This document shows, in pieces, positions 1 to 8,597 of a stretch of DNA of 64,000 nucleotides. Both the position numbers and the translations under genes were made by a program. The notes under the pieces were generated by a model. That model did no database searches, was not told the origin of the DNA, and saw only the letters and a list, made by a program, of their open reading frames with translations. Within the stretch, counting starts at the first letter, position 1; every line of letters begins with the position of its first letter. The stretch is from Burkholderia pyrrocinia (lineage in GTDB: Bacteria > Pseudomonadota > Gammaproteobacteria > Burkholderiales > Burkholderiaceae): positions 62,001-126,000 of the forward strand of contig NZ_CP011505.1 of NCBI RefSeq assembly GCF_001028665.1, written 5' to 3'.

Positions 1-331
1 GTGGCGCCAATCATGGCAATTCTCATCGAGCATGTGTGTGCCGGCCCTTCGCCGGACCGGCGCGCTATCTGCGCGCTGTTTGCCCGGTGTCGTCCCGGGT
101 GCCGCCAATCGACTTCCGACGGCGTTGTCGTCGCCGTCGTGTAATCGATGGGCACACGGATCCGATCAGGAAGATGCTTGAAACCGGAAAGGCAAGGATG
201 ATGGCCGCCGTCTTCGGACACGTGCTGCGCGAGACGGCGGAGGCCCTGTCCGCTGCGTGGCGGCGCGCCAACCCGATGGGGCGGAATGGCGCCGTACCCG
301 GATACTCGGGCACGTCGTGGACGCGACGCCA
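1..331. other. No gene recognised at window start
   Basis: I see no convincing coding region here. The open frames present are extensions or shadows of the minus-strand gene that ends at 332. A GC-rich imperfect hairpin (CCGGCCCTTCGCCGGACCGG, about 41-60) is present. It could be a terminator-type element of a gene left of the window, but it lacks a T-run. Confidence 0.4.
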
Positions 332-1336
332 TCAATGCGTGAAAAGCTGTCGCTCTGCGCCGCTGATTGCCGCGTCATTCATCGCCATGATCGGCTCGAC
401 GTCGAAACCTTCGACACGCCATGCATCGATCCCGCCGGTGAGCGGCAATGCAAGCTTGACGCCGGACAGTCGCAACTGCCTGGCCACCGACGCCGCAGAC
501 ACTTCGTTCGGACACGCACAATAGACGACGAGCGTTCGGTTCGCCCCATAGCGTTCCATGATCTGCGCGGGCTTGCGTTCATCGGCAATCACGGCGCCTG
601 GAATGACGAACGGATCGCGCATGCGTCGTTCGGTGGAGCGGACATCGATCACGACCGGCCGCGGATTGTTCGCGAGCAACGCATGCAATTCACCGGCGCT
701 GATCCGCGCCTTCTCGAGCGCATTGGCCAGCGTCAGTCGCCGGCAGTAGCGATACGCGACATACAGAAACGGTGCGATGCCGACCACGATGAGCGCGTGC
801 CAGCCAAGACGGGCGACAAGGGAAAAGACCATGTCGATCTGCGAAGCGAAGATTGCGCCGATGGCCAGGCCGATCGATGCCCAAAGCGCGACGCCTGCGC
901 AATCGTGCAGGACGAAGGAGCGCAACCTGACGGCCATCGCACCGCACAGGGGAACGGCAACGAGCGACAGGCCGGGTACGAACCGCGCCACGACCAGTAC
1001 GCGGACGCCCCAGCGACCGAAAAAGCGCTCCGTGGTCCGGACGCACGTTTCACGCGACTGCGACAATTTGCAAACGGTATGAAGCGTGCGCTTGCCGTAC
1101 CGCTTGCCGCCCTGAAACCAGACCAGGTCGCCGAGCACGCCGCCCATCACGGCGGCGCCGAGTATCGCCGCGAAATGCAGCACCGTCGCCGACGCAACGT
1201 GCGTGACGAGCGCAATGCCTGCGCCTACCGTGATCAAGGTCGGTATGGCAGGCAAAGGCAGGCCCAGCGAAGATCCAAGCACGTTCAGGAATACGACCAA
1301 CGTGCCATACCGTGCGATCAGTTCATGCGAAATCAT
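332..1336 (-). CDS. DedA-family membrane protein fused to a rhodanese domain
   Basis: 334 residues. The first ~200 residues carry several hydrophobic segments and the DedA (SNARE-associated/VTT) pattern, with the GDLVWFQGGKRYG stretch near residue 70 and the RFVPG motif near 118. Residues ~215-320 form a rhodanese homology domain (VVIDVRS start) whose active-site loop near residue 272 reads YCACPNEVSA, so the catalytic Cys is present. DedA proteins are inner-membrane proteins linked to lipid-carrier flipping and membrane homeostasis; rhodanese domains handle sulfane sulfur. The domain order is seen directly, and such fusions are known in proteobacteria. Start ATG at 1336 is preceded by an AAGGAG-type site. 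It appears monocistronic. Confidence is high for the domains; the physiological substrate is unknown. Confidence 0.88.
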   Translation of the reverse strand: MISHELIARYGTLVVFLNVLGSSLGLPLPAIPTLITVGAGIALVTHVASATVLHFAAILGAAVMGGVLGDLVWFQGGKRYGKRTLHTVCKLSQSRETCVRTTERFFGRWGVRVLVVARFVPGLSLVAVPLCGAMAVRLRSFVLHDCAGVALWASIGLAIGAIFASQIDMVFSLVARLGWHALIVVGIAPFLYVAYRYCRRLTLANALEKARISAGELHALLANNPRPVVIDVRSTERRMRDPFVIPGAVIADERKPAQIMERYGANRTLVVYCACPNEVSAASVARQLRLSGVKLALPLTGGIDAWRVEGFDVEPIMAMNDAAISGAERQLFTH

Positions 1337-1629
1337 GATGCTCTCCTTGTGGCTTGCACGTACCGGTCTCGAAGGACGTTCATTGCGCAGCCCGAACTGC
1401 GACGGCCGACGCTGGCTCCGGACTTGCCGTCATCGAAACGGTCTGACACATCGAACCGGCGACAGAGGCTACCGGACCGCACATCGGAAGACATCTGGCC
1501 CGGAAGCACCGTTCGCTCGCACGGCGGCAAACACGGCGGCGCGGCGCCGTGTGCCGAGGTTCCCTGCCTTCGCCGCGGCCATGCTCGACCGGCGCGAATG
1601 GAATGACCGGGGGAAGAAGCCGATACGCG

Positions 1630-2901
1630 CTACCTGGCGACGGACGGCTCTTGTTCCGGCAAGTGTTTGGATGGCGGAAGCGTGTCCTTGCCGGGCCCAG
1701 CAGTTTCATTGACGTCCTGCCGATAGCGGTGCACGTCGCGCGTGACGAAGCCGATCTCGCGGCTCGGAATCTCGAACCATTCGGGGTGTCCGAACGAACG
1801 GCGAATATCCTCGAGACCGCTCGCCCAATGCTCGCGCATTGTCTCCTTGCTGAATTCGTAGTCCTTGTAGTGCCCCTCGAACGACTTGTTCTTGTAGATC
1901 AGGTGCACGACATTCACCGCGCTGCCGTCCGCGGTTTTCTGCGCCTCCTGCAACAGCGGGTGCGCCAGCCGCACGTTTTCGGGGATGTGTTCGAGCAGTG
2001 CCTTGATCATCTGCGCGTGCTTCTGGTTCTGCGACATGAACGCGGTGATGGCTCGCGTGCGGCTCGAATACTGGATGTCCTTGGTGCGCTCGCTGACATC
2101 GAGGAAATCGCCCGGCAGCTTGCCTCGCGAGCTCCACAGGTCGATCTGGAACACGAGCGTGTCCTTGTGCTGGCTTTCCCGGATGATCTCGGTGAGCGGC
2201 GTGTTGGAAACCAGCCCGCCGTCCCAATAGAACTCACCGTCGATCTCGACGGCCGGAAAACCCGGCGGCAGCGCGCCGGAGGCGATGAAATGCTCCGGTG
2301 CCAGGCGCATTTTCGTATTGTCGAAATAGACGAGATTGCCCGTTCTCACGTTGACAGCGCCGACGGATACGCGAATGTTCCCGTCGTTGATGCGATCGAA
2401 GTTTGCATACCGGAGAAGCGTTTCACGCAACGCCGACGTGTCGTAATAGCTGACCTGGTCGGGGCGTTTCCGGCCGATCCCGGCGAACGGAACATGCATG
2501 CGCGGGGAGAAGAACCCGTTCTGACCTTCCATCAGCGTGCGCGTGGCGGCCCATGCGCTCGACCACTTGCGACCGATGTCTTCGAGCCCGGGCCACGCCG
2601 GCATGAACGCGCCGAAGTGCGAGAGCGCATCGGTCGGCTGACTGATGGTATTCCAGAAGCCGCGTAACGCTTCCGCTCGATCCGCGGGCGCATTGCCGGC
2701 GATGATCGCCGTATTCAGCGCACCGATCGATACCCCGGATATTCTCGTCGGCTCCACGCCGACTTCGGCCATGCCTTCGTATACGCCGGCCTGGTATGAG
2801 CCAAGTGCGCCGCCGCCCTGCAGCACGAGACCGATTTCGTCGTACGCGGGGAGATCGATGCGATGGGGTTGCTTCAGCTTGTTACGCTGGCTCGAATACA
2901 T
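1630..2901 (-). CDS. Patatin-like phospholipase / acyl hydrolase
   Basis: 423 residues from the ATG at 2901, which has an AAGGAG site about 7 nt upstream. The longer open frame upstream runs into the next gene and was not used. The patatin signature is clear: glycine-rich LQGGGALGSYQAG oxyanion segment near residue 25, nucleophile elbow SGVSIGA near residue 60, and the catalytic Asp in WDGGLVSN near residue 220. Patatin-fold lipases hydrolyse phospholipids or other acyl esters; some act as intracellular polyhydroxybutyrate depolymerases. It sits directly downstream (10 nt) of a 3-hydroxybutyrate dehydrogenase and an acetoacetate decarboxylase on the same strand. That context favours a role in polyhydroxyalkanoate turnover over a secreted toxin, and no signal peptide is seen. 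The link to PHB is inference. Confidence 0.88.
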   Translation of the reverse strand: MYSSQRNKLKQPHRIDLPAYDEIGLVLQGGGALGSYQAGVYEGMAEVGVEPTRISGVSIGALNTAIIAGNAPADRAEALRGFWNTISQPTDALSHFGAFMPAWPGLEDIGRKWSSAWAATRTLMEGQNGFFSPRMHVPFAGIGRKRPDQVSYYDTSALRETLLRYANFDRINDGNIRVSVGAVNVRTGNLVYFDNTKMRLAPEHFIASGALPPGFPAVEIDGEFYWDGGLVSNTPLTEIIRESQHKDTLVFQIDLWSSRGKLPGDFLDVSERTKDIQYSSRTRAITAFMSQNQKHAQMIKALLEHIPENVRLAHPLLQEAQKTADGSAVNVVHLIYKNKSFEGHYKDYEFSKETMREHWASGLEDIRRSFGHPEWFEIPSREIGFVTRDVHRYRQDVNETAGPGKDTLPPSKHLPEQEPSVAR

Positions 2902-2911
2902 GGTTTTCTCC

Positions 2912-3694
2912 TTACTGCATGAACCAGCCGTGGCTGACGACGATCGATTGTCCGGTGAGCGCGTTCGATTCGACGCCGGCGAGGAATGCAACGGTGTTCG
3001 CGACATCGGCCAGCGACGTGAATTCGCCGTCGACCGTCTCCTTCAGCATCACGTCCTTCACGACCTGCTGTTCGGAGATTCCCAGCGCCTTCGCCTGTTC
3101 GGGGATCTGCTTGTCGACCAGCGGGGTCCGGACGAAGCCCGGGCACACGACATTGGCGCGCACGTTACGCGGCCCGCCTTCTTTCGCGACAACCCGCGCG
3201 AGACCGAGCAACCCGTGTTTCGCGGTCACGTAAGCCGACTTGAGCTGCGAGGCCTCGTGCGAATGCACCGAGCCCATGTAGATCACCGAGCCGCCCTTGT
3301 TCGACGCGTACATGTGCCGGATTGCAGCCCGGGTCGTCAGGAACGCACCGTCGAGGTGAATGGCGAGCATCTTCTTCCAGTCGGAAAATGCGTAGTCCTC
3401 GATCCGGTTGACGATCTGGATGCCCGCATTCGACACGAGCACGTCAATGCCGCCCAGCCGGTCCACCGTTTCGGCCACACCCGCGTCGACCGCTTCCTCG
3501 CTGGTTACGTCCATCGCGACCGCAAGCGCTTTCCCGCCGTCGGCAACGATATCGTCGGCGACCTTCCGCGCATTCGCGAGATTCAGATCCGCGATCACCA
3601 CCGTTGCGCCGTCTTTCGCGAGCTTGCGCGCGCACACTTCGCCGATACCGCTTGCCGCACCTGTCACGAGTGCAACCTTGTCATGCATTGCCAT
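2912..3694 (-). CDS. bdhA: 3-hydroxybutyrate dehydrogenase (SDR family)
   Basis: 260 residues, classic short-chain dehydrogenase. The NAD-binding TGAASGIGE lies near residue 11, the NAG motif (SNAGIQ) near 90, catalytic Ser in MGSVHS near 140, and the YxxxK pair in YVTAKHG near 155. Length and the HGWFMQ C-terminus match bacterial D-3-hydroxybutyrate dehydrogenases, which interconvert (R)-3-hydroxybutyrate and acetoacetate with NAD. It lies between acetoacetate decarboxylase (upstream, 15 nt) and a patatin (downstream, 10 nt), so the three are almost certainly one operon for ketone body or PHB breakdown. Start ATG 3694 is preceded by a GGAGG site. An alternative SDR substrate cannot be excluded. 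Confidence 0.88.
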   Translation of the reverse strand: MAMHDKVALVTGAASGIGEVCARKLAKDGATVVIADLNLANARKVADDIVADGGKALAVAMDVTSEEAVDAGVAETVDRLGGIDVLVSNAGIQIVNRIEDYAFSDWKKMLAIHLDGAFLTTRAAIRHMYASNKGGSVIYMGSVHSHEASQLKSAYVTAKHGLLGLARVVAKEGGPRNVRANVVCPGFVRTPLVDKQIPEQAKALGISEQQVVKDVMLKETVDGEFTSLADVANTVAFLAGVESNALTGQSIVVSHGWFMQ

Positions 3695-3709
3695 ATGTCC
3701 TCCGGGAGC

Positions 3710-4489
3710 TTACTGGTTGACTGCGAGTTTCAACGACTCGACAGGGGCGAGATAGTCATAAGCCACTTCGCCGATATCGAGTGTGAGATTTGCTATGACG
3801 TGACGCGCGCCGATCACCTTTCGAACCGGCAGGTCGGCGACCGATGCGAGCGCGTGGGGATGCAGTTCGAGCGCTGCAGGCCCCTCCCAGGCGCCGATCA
3901 CGTCGACATCGCGCAGGAAGAAGCGCACGAGTTCGCAGATGCGAGCCGAGCCATCGACGTGCGGAATCACCTTGAGCAGATAGTTGGGCGTATCGGCGAG
4001 CTTGCGGCGCTCGGCCGTCGTGTCGAGCGCGCGATACTTGTAGCCCATCGTTCCGGTGGCGATGCGCTGCGTACCGTAGTCGAGCGTGCCGAGCAGGGTG
4101 TCCTTGCCGTCGATGCAGAGCTTCGGCGAAGCCAGTTTCTTGGGAAAGCCCCAGATTTCGCGTCCGGCTGCGATCGGGCCTTCGTCGTCCAGATACATCG
4201 CGTGCGTGAAGTTGGCCCGGTTGCCGTCCTCGTCGAGCACGGAGATCACCTGGCCGCTTTCCGTGTAGTCGCCGAACCCCGACGAATCGGGCATGCGGAT
4301 GAACTCGTAATGGACGATTGCTTTGTCGACCGTCAGGGGCTCCGGGACGACGGCCCGAAGCGCGTCCATGTCCGTCTCGTACGAGATGATGAAGTACTCC
4401 CGGTTGATGAAGCGGAAGGGCGGACGCGGATACGCCGGATTGTGCACGGGCATCGCAAAGGCGCTGTTGCGGATATCTTCTTTTGTCAC
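3710..4489 (-). CDS. adc: Acetoacetate decarboxylase
   Basis: Acetoacetate decarboxylases convert acetoacetate to acetone and CO2 using a Schiff-base lysine. The protein shows the expected N-terminal [13 protein letters not shown] block and the active-site FPKKLASPK motif near residue 115-120. I chose the GTG at 4489 ([14 protein letters not shown]), which matches the usual N-terminus of the family and gives 259 residues; an ATG at 4525 would add 12 residues without homology. First gene of the adc-bdhA-patatin operon. The operon logic (hydroxybutyrate to acetoacetate to acetone) supports the call. Confidence 0.9.
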   Translation of the reverse strand: MTKEDIRNSAFAMPVHNPAYPRPPFRFINREYFIISYETDMDALRAVVPEPLTVDKAIVHYEFIRMPDSSGFGDYTESGQVISVLDEDGNRANFTHAMYLDDEGPIAAGREIWGFPKKLASPKLCIDGKDTLLGTLDYGTQRIATGTMGYKYRALDTTAERRKLADTPNYLLKVIPHVDGSARICELVRFFLRDVDVIGAWEGPAALELHPHALASVADLPVRKVIGARHVIANLTLDIGEVAYDYLAPVESLKLAVNQ

Positions 4490-4809
4490 GGATCGTTCCT
4501 CGGTTGGTGAGGTGCTGCGTAACACTCGTCGCCACGGCTTTTGCTGCCGCGGCGGATGACGAGCGATCGCGCAAGGCAGTGAGGATTCGCTGCGCGCGTT
4601 CGCACGTTTTTCTCTCTTACGGTGTCGCGTCGTTTCCCGGATCGCATCGGGCAGCGTGAGCGGCCACCGTCAGGACCAAGCGTAGGCGATGTCGTCTTGC
4701 GGCAATAGTCCTGAACAGGACCTCACCGTGTTGTCTCGGCGACAACAATCAACGACAGGAGGGCAGATGCACAACGATGAAGCATGCCGGCGTGGACACC
4801 GCCCATTCC
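4490..4809. promoter_or_regulatory. Intergenic region with two perfect palindromes upstream of adc
   Basis: This gap lies upstream of the adc operon and downstream of the bestrophin gene, both on the minus strand. It contains GTCCTGAACAGGAC (4708-4721, perfect) and GTTGTC-N5-GACAAC (4730-4746, perfect). Their centres are 23.5 bp apart, so they lie on roughly similar helix faces. They are about 220-260 bp upstream of the adc start, so they could be operators or a terminator for the bestrophin gene. No T-run follows either, so I lean to protein-binding sites, with low confidence. Confidence 0.35.
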
Positions 4810-5811
4810 CTATAGCGCGATGACCGTCTGGCTCGACGGATCGCCGGCATGTTCTCCGAGCATATTCTTCAGATCGCGCTCGATCGAGTTGCACATCGTC
4901 GAGATGGGAACGTCGTTTGCGCCGCCCTCGAACGGATTTTCCGTGCTTTCCCCAACCTGCTCGAGCGACGTGTACATCCACGATACCGCGACGCTGCATG
5001 GCACGACCAGCCACACCATGTTGCCGTGCATGAAGCCGCTCACGCCGTCATTCAGCCTGTCGAATTCGTGAAGCAATCCGAATGGGAAGGAGAAGCAGAA
5101 GAACCTCACGAACAGCGAGCTGACCGTCGCATACTGGCGTGGATAGGGAAAGTTCTTGAAACGTTCCGATTTCGACTGGAGATCGATGAAATCGCCGACG
5201 AGCTTTTGAAGCTCCATATAGAAGCTTGAATTCAGGTGCCCCGCCCGGTGCAGCATCCTGAGCGAGCTCCCTTGCAGGTTCAGCACGCATGTCGGGATCG
5301 ACGCGGAAGAAAGCGCTTGCGCGGTTTCGGATGGAGACAGATATTCCGGCAACAACTTGCCGAGATCCTTTTCCCACTCCGGAACACGATAGAACCGGCG
5401 ATATTCCGCGTTGTAGCGTTTGCTCGTGCTTTCCCAGACAAGCGGTCGACGCAGGTCGTATCGCAGCGCGGTCAGCCACGCAAGGTGCCGGTACACCAGT
5501 TTCCGGGCAATCGCTTCATCTTCGACCAGATCGCGCGTGAGCTGGCCCCAGCGGCGGCTTTTGCTCAGGATGTCGGTCCAGATGTCCAGCGCGTCCATTG
5601 CCCTGTTGTACGTTTGAACGTTCTTGAAGCCGACGATGAACGACGTTGCCGTTCCAAGCAGCACCACGATCGTAAGGGGTACGGATAACCATGTAAATGA
5701 GAAGAGCTTGTACAGCACAACCGGTACGGAGCCGCAAATGAGAAGTTCGTAGATTTTCCAGCGAGTCCAGATCAGGAACTCGGAGAACTTGTACGATTTT
5801 CCAAGATGCAT
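4810..5811 (-). CDS. Bestrophin-like (UPF0187) anion channel protein
   Basis: 333 residues from the ATG at 5811 (MHLGKSYKFSEFLIWTRWKI). Bestrophin-family features: two N-terminal hydrophobic segments at ~30-70, the NRAMDALDIW region with Trp and Asp near 85-100, the YRHLAWLTALRYDLR block near 125, and two later hydrophobic segments around 230-290 with FPFGLLHEFDRLND between them. Bacterial homologues form pentameric ion channels in the inner membrane. The reading frame stays open upstream to 6372, but that extension is Arg/Ala-rich and looks non-coding. Monocistronic; a divergent ndh-type gene begins at 6378. Transported ion unknown. Confidence 0.85.
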   Translation of the reverse strand: MHLGKSYKFSEFLIWTRWKIYELLICGSVPVVLYKLFSFTWLSVPLTIVVLLGTATSFIVGFKNVQTYNRAMDALDIWTDILSKSRRWGQLTRDLVEDEAIARKLVYRHLAWLTALRYDLRRPLVWESTSKRYNAEYRRFYRVPEWEKDLGKLLPEYLSPSETAQALSSASIPTCVLNLQGSSLRMLHRAGHLNSSFYMELQKLVGDFIDLQSKSERFKNFPYPRQYATVSSLFVRFFCFSFPFGLLHEFDRLNDGVSGFMHGNMVWLVVPCSVAVSWMYTSLEQVGESTENPFEGGANDVPISTMCNSIERDLKNMLGEHAGDPSSQTVIAL

Positions 5812-6377
5812 TTCTTGTGCCTCGGGATATTGACGGTGATGACGAAAGCGGTTTGCGGACAACGTGCGTGGCAGCGCGACTTTCCGCTCCGTGTGACCAC
5901 GGCACGAGCGCTTCCCGGGCGCTGCGCATTCGGTCTTCGTGACGGATGGGCGGAAGATCTTCCGTTGCGCATGATGCCCGACACTTGATTCGGCGGAACA
6001 GGTTTGATTGGTGCCGAACAGGCAACACCATGAGCCCGATCGCAGGTCTACCGGGCCATGCGGCGCCGACCTACGATGACTTCGTGCGGCGCATTGCCGC
6101 GAACGACTCCGCCTGACACGCGTGTTCGCCGTCGCGTCGAGGAACCCGCGACGCGGCCTGTCGACCCTGTTCGGCTTCGCCTCGAAGTCACCGCGATCGC
6201 GATATTCCGCTCCGGCTATCGAGGCACGACTACCGTTGCCGCGGAACCGATGTTGTTCCGGACGCGCGGCAGCACGCGGCGCTCGTGAAGGCGCACCGAG
6301 TAACGAAGCAGGCACCCGTTGCATCGAGTTCGGTGCCTGCCGTCGATCCTGCAGTTTTCCAACCGAAGGCAAAAATC
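5812..6377. other. Divergent intergenic region between bestrophin and NDH-2 genes
   Basis: About 570 bp without a convincing gene. It must carry the promoters of the two divergent genes. I found no FNR-type box, sigma-54 element or strong inverted repeat here. Open frames in this stretch are low-complexity Arg/Ala-rich shadows. Confidence 0.4.
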
Positions 6378-7586
6378 ATGTCGCAGAAAATCTTGATCGT
6401 GGGTGCCGGCTTCGCCGGAGTGTGGGGTGCACTGGGTGCGGCTCGCGTGCTTGACAAGGCCGGCGTGGGAAGCGGTGACGTGGAAATCACGTTGATCTCC
6501 CCGAAACCCGAACTGCAGATCCGGCCGCGGCTGTACGAAAGCGAACCGCAACGGATGGCCGCACCGCTGCTGCCGCTGCTCGACGCTGTGGGCGTGAAGT
6601 TTGTCGGGGGCAGTGTCGAGGAGATTTCGGTTCGCGAGAAGACGCTCAGCGTTGCGCTGGCCGACGGACAAAAGCGTTTGCTGGCGTATGACCGGTTGCT
6701 GCTGACCAGCGGCAGCTCGTTGAGCAGGCCGCCGGTTCCGGGGCTGGCGGAACACGCGTTCTCGGTCGATTGTATTGAAGACGCGGTCGCGCTCGATGCG
6801 CATTTCGCCGCGCTGGCGAAGCTGCCGGATTCTCCGGCACGCAATACCGTCGCCGTTGTCGGCTGCGGCTTCACGGGTATCGAGGTCGCCACTGAATTGC
6901 CGAAGCGCTTGCGCGAGTGGTTTGGCGCCGACGTTGCGAGTCGAGTCGTCGTGATCGGCGCGCAGGACGACATTGGTCCCGATCTTGGCCCCAATCCTCG
7001 GCCGTACGTATCGGAAGCCTTCGACGCGCTGGGCATCGAGACCGTACTCGGATCGCGCGTCGTGTCGGTCGGCGCAGACGGCGTTCGCACCGCGTCGGGC
7101 ACCCATGTCGAAGCGATGACCGTGATCTGGGCCGGCGGGATGCGCGCGAGTTCACTGACGGCGCAAGTCTCGTCGCAGCTTGACCCGCTCGGGCGGGTCG
7201 AGGTGACCTCCGATCTTCGCGTGGCGGAAGCCCCCCACGTGTTCGTGGCGGGAGATGTGGCGCGCGCCCGGAGCGACGATGACGGGCACTATGCATTGAT
7301 GTCCTGTCAACACGCGATCGTGATGGGGCAATTCGGCGGGCACAACGTCGCCGCGGATCTGATCGGGGAGGCCACGCTGGCATACCGGCAGCCGTTCTAT
7401 GCGACCTGCCTCGACCTTGGAGAATGGGGCGCGGTTTACTCGGAAGGCTGGGATCGTCAGATCAAGCTGACGCACGCGGAAGGAAAGGAGCGCAAACAGA
7501 TGATCAACACGCAGTGGATCTACCCGCCGGCGCCGAATCGTACCGAAGCGTTGGCAGCGGGTAACCCGCAAGCGTCGGTCGGCTGA
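6378..7586 (+). CDS. ndh: Type II NADH dehydrogenase-like FAD-dependent oxidoreductase
   Basis: 402 residues from the ATG at 6378, with GAAGG upstream. Two dinucleotide-binding folds are visible: FAD-binding ILIVGAGFAGVWGALGAA at the N-terminus and a second VAVVGCGFTGIEVATEL near residue 160. The C-terminal FAD motif HVFVAGDVA lies near residue 285. This is the NDH-2/sulfide:quinone reductase superfamily layout, and length fits NDH-2, which passes electrons from NADH to quinone without proton pumping. No disulfide cysteine pair typical of sulfide:quinone reductases is evident. Followed by strong hairpins before the convergent ohr-type gene. Confidence 0.82.
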   Translation: MSQKILIVGAGFAGVWGALGAARVLDKAGVGSGDVEITLISPKPELQIRPRLYESEPQRMAAPLLPLLDAVGVKFVGGSVEEISVREKTLSVALADGQKRLLAYDRLLLTSGSSLSRPPVPGLAEHAFSVDCIEDAVALDAHFAALAKLPDSPARNTVAVVGCGFTGIEVATELPKRLREWFGADVASRVVVIGAQDDIGPDLGPNPRPYVSEAFDALGIETVLGSRVVSVGADGVRTASGTHVEAMTVIWAGGMRASSLTAQVSSQLDPLGRVEVTSDLRVAEAPHVFVAGDVARARSDDDGHYALMSCQHAIVMGQFGGHNVAADLIGEATLAYRQPFYATCLDLGEWGAVYSEGWDRQIKLTHAEGKERKQMINTQWIYPPAPNRTEALAAGNPQASVG

Positions 7587-7595
7587 CCGATTCGC

Positions 7596-7694
7596 GCCGC
7601 CTGACTTGTGGCGAGATGCGCAGCGAGTCAGGCGGCCGGCGGCCGTGAGCGTCTTCGACAAATAGCCGCGCCGCCCGCCGCACGACGGGCGGCG
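7596..7694. terminator. Two hairpins between convergent ndh and ohr genes
   Basis: First, an 11-bp perfect inverted repeat GCCGCCTGACT (7596-7606) with AGTCAGGCGGC (7626-7636), 19-nt loop. Second, a 9-bp perfect repeat CGCCGCCCG (7669-7677) with CGGGCGGCG (7686-7694), 8-nt loop. No long T-run follows, but the position between convergent genes supports a bidirectional terminator role. Confidence 0.55.
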
Positions 7695-7696
7695 AG

Positions 7697-8197
7697 TCAG
7701 TCGACGACGGTCACGATATTGACCGACCCCTGCCTGGCCATCTTTACGTACGGGCACAAGCGTTCCGCAGCTCGAACCATCTCTTCCGCCGTGCTTCGGT
7801 CTACACCAGGCATCCGGACCCGCACATCGATGACCAGTGCATAGCCGCCATCCATCGGATCGCGGCCAAACGTGACTTGCACCTCCACGGCAGTGTCGGT
7901 GATCTCCACTGCCGCGCGCTTCTCGATCAGGTTCAGCGCCCCATGGAAGCACGCGGCAAAACCCGCGGCGAACAGTTGTTCGGGATTGGTGCCGTTGCCG
8001 GGCCCGCCGAACTCGGCGGGCAGCCGCAGATCCACGGCAAGATTCCCGTCATCCGAACGCGCCACGCCGGATGCGCGGCCGTGCCCCGTCTCGCCGCCGG
8101 AAACCGTGACAGTCGTCGTATAGAGGGGATGGAAATCCCTGCCGCGATACCGGTCGAGGAGGGAAAGCGAGGGGGCTTGCAGCTTCTTGTCGTGCAT
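7697..8197 (-). CDS. ohr: Ohr/OsmC-family organic hydroperoxide reductase
   Basis: 166 residues. The two peroxidatic cysteines characteristic of Ohr/OsmC proteins are visible, one in AAGFAACFHGAL near residue 80 and one in AERLCPYVKMARQG near residue 145, as is the GGxGxGTNPEQLFAAG loop with the catalytic Arg region upstream. The N-terminus is ~20 residues longer than the shortest Ohr proteins. Such enzymes reduce organic hydroperoxides using lipoylated protein thiols. No adjacent ohrR (MarR) gene is present, so this is probably one of several paralogues. Confidence 0.88.
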   Translation of the reverse strand: MHDKKLQAPSLSLLDRYRGRDFHPLYTTTVTVSGGETGHGRASGVARSDDGNLAVDLRLPAEFGGPGNGTNPEQLFAAGFAACFHGALNLIEKRAAVEITDTAVEVQVTFGRDPMDGGYALVIDVRVRMPGVDRSTAEEMVRAAERLCPYVKMARQGSVNIVTVVD

Positions 8198-8597
8198 GAT
8201 GCATTCTCGTGTTCAAGGACGCGCGTTCCGATCCCGGTCGATTGATTCGTCGAAGTCGTCTTGCGAAGGCGGGCCGCACTGCCCGGGCAGACATCGTCTT
8301 CGGGAAATGGCATGGAACGAACGGTCATATCAGGAATGCGGCAATCTCGTGGTTCAGCCCGATTCCTGGTGAGTCCGCAGGACAAAGCCGCCCCCATGCT
8401 AAAGGAGTACGCGTGGCGGCGATATGGCTGCCGACGGAGACATGATGTTTCCCGTTCGACACCAATCCGGACCGGCAGTATCTGGCTGTCGCCGGTGCGC
8501 TTCATGATGGCCGGTGCGCCGATCCTGCTTGCCGCCGGGCCCGGCAAAACGCGGCTGCGGGCTCGTACCGCCGAGTGCGACGGTCGCGTGCCGGGCT
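8198..8597. other. Intergenic region upstream of ohr
   Basis: About 400 bp holding the ohr promoter and the 3' end of the MocR regulator unit. I see no convincing gene, no OhrR-type palindrome I can defend, and no strong terminator. Confidence 0.35.

Noticed and set aside
257..1606. 449-codon plus-strand open frame
   Set aside because: Antisense to the DedA-rhodanese gene; no recognisable protein pattern.
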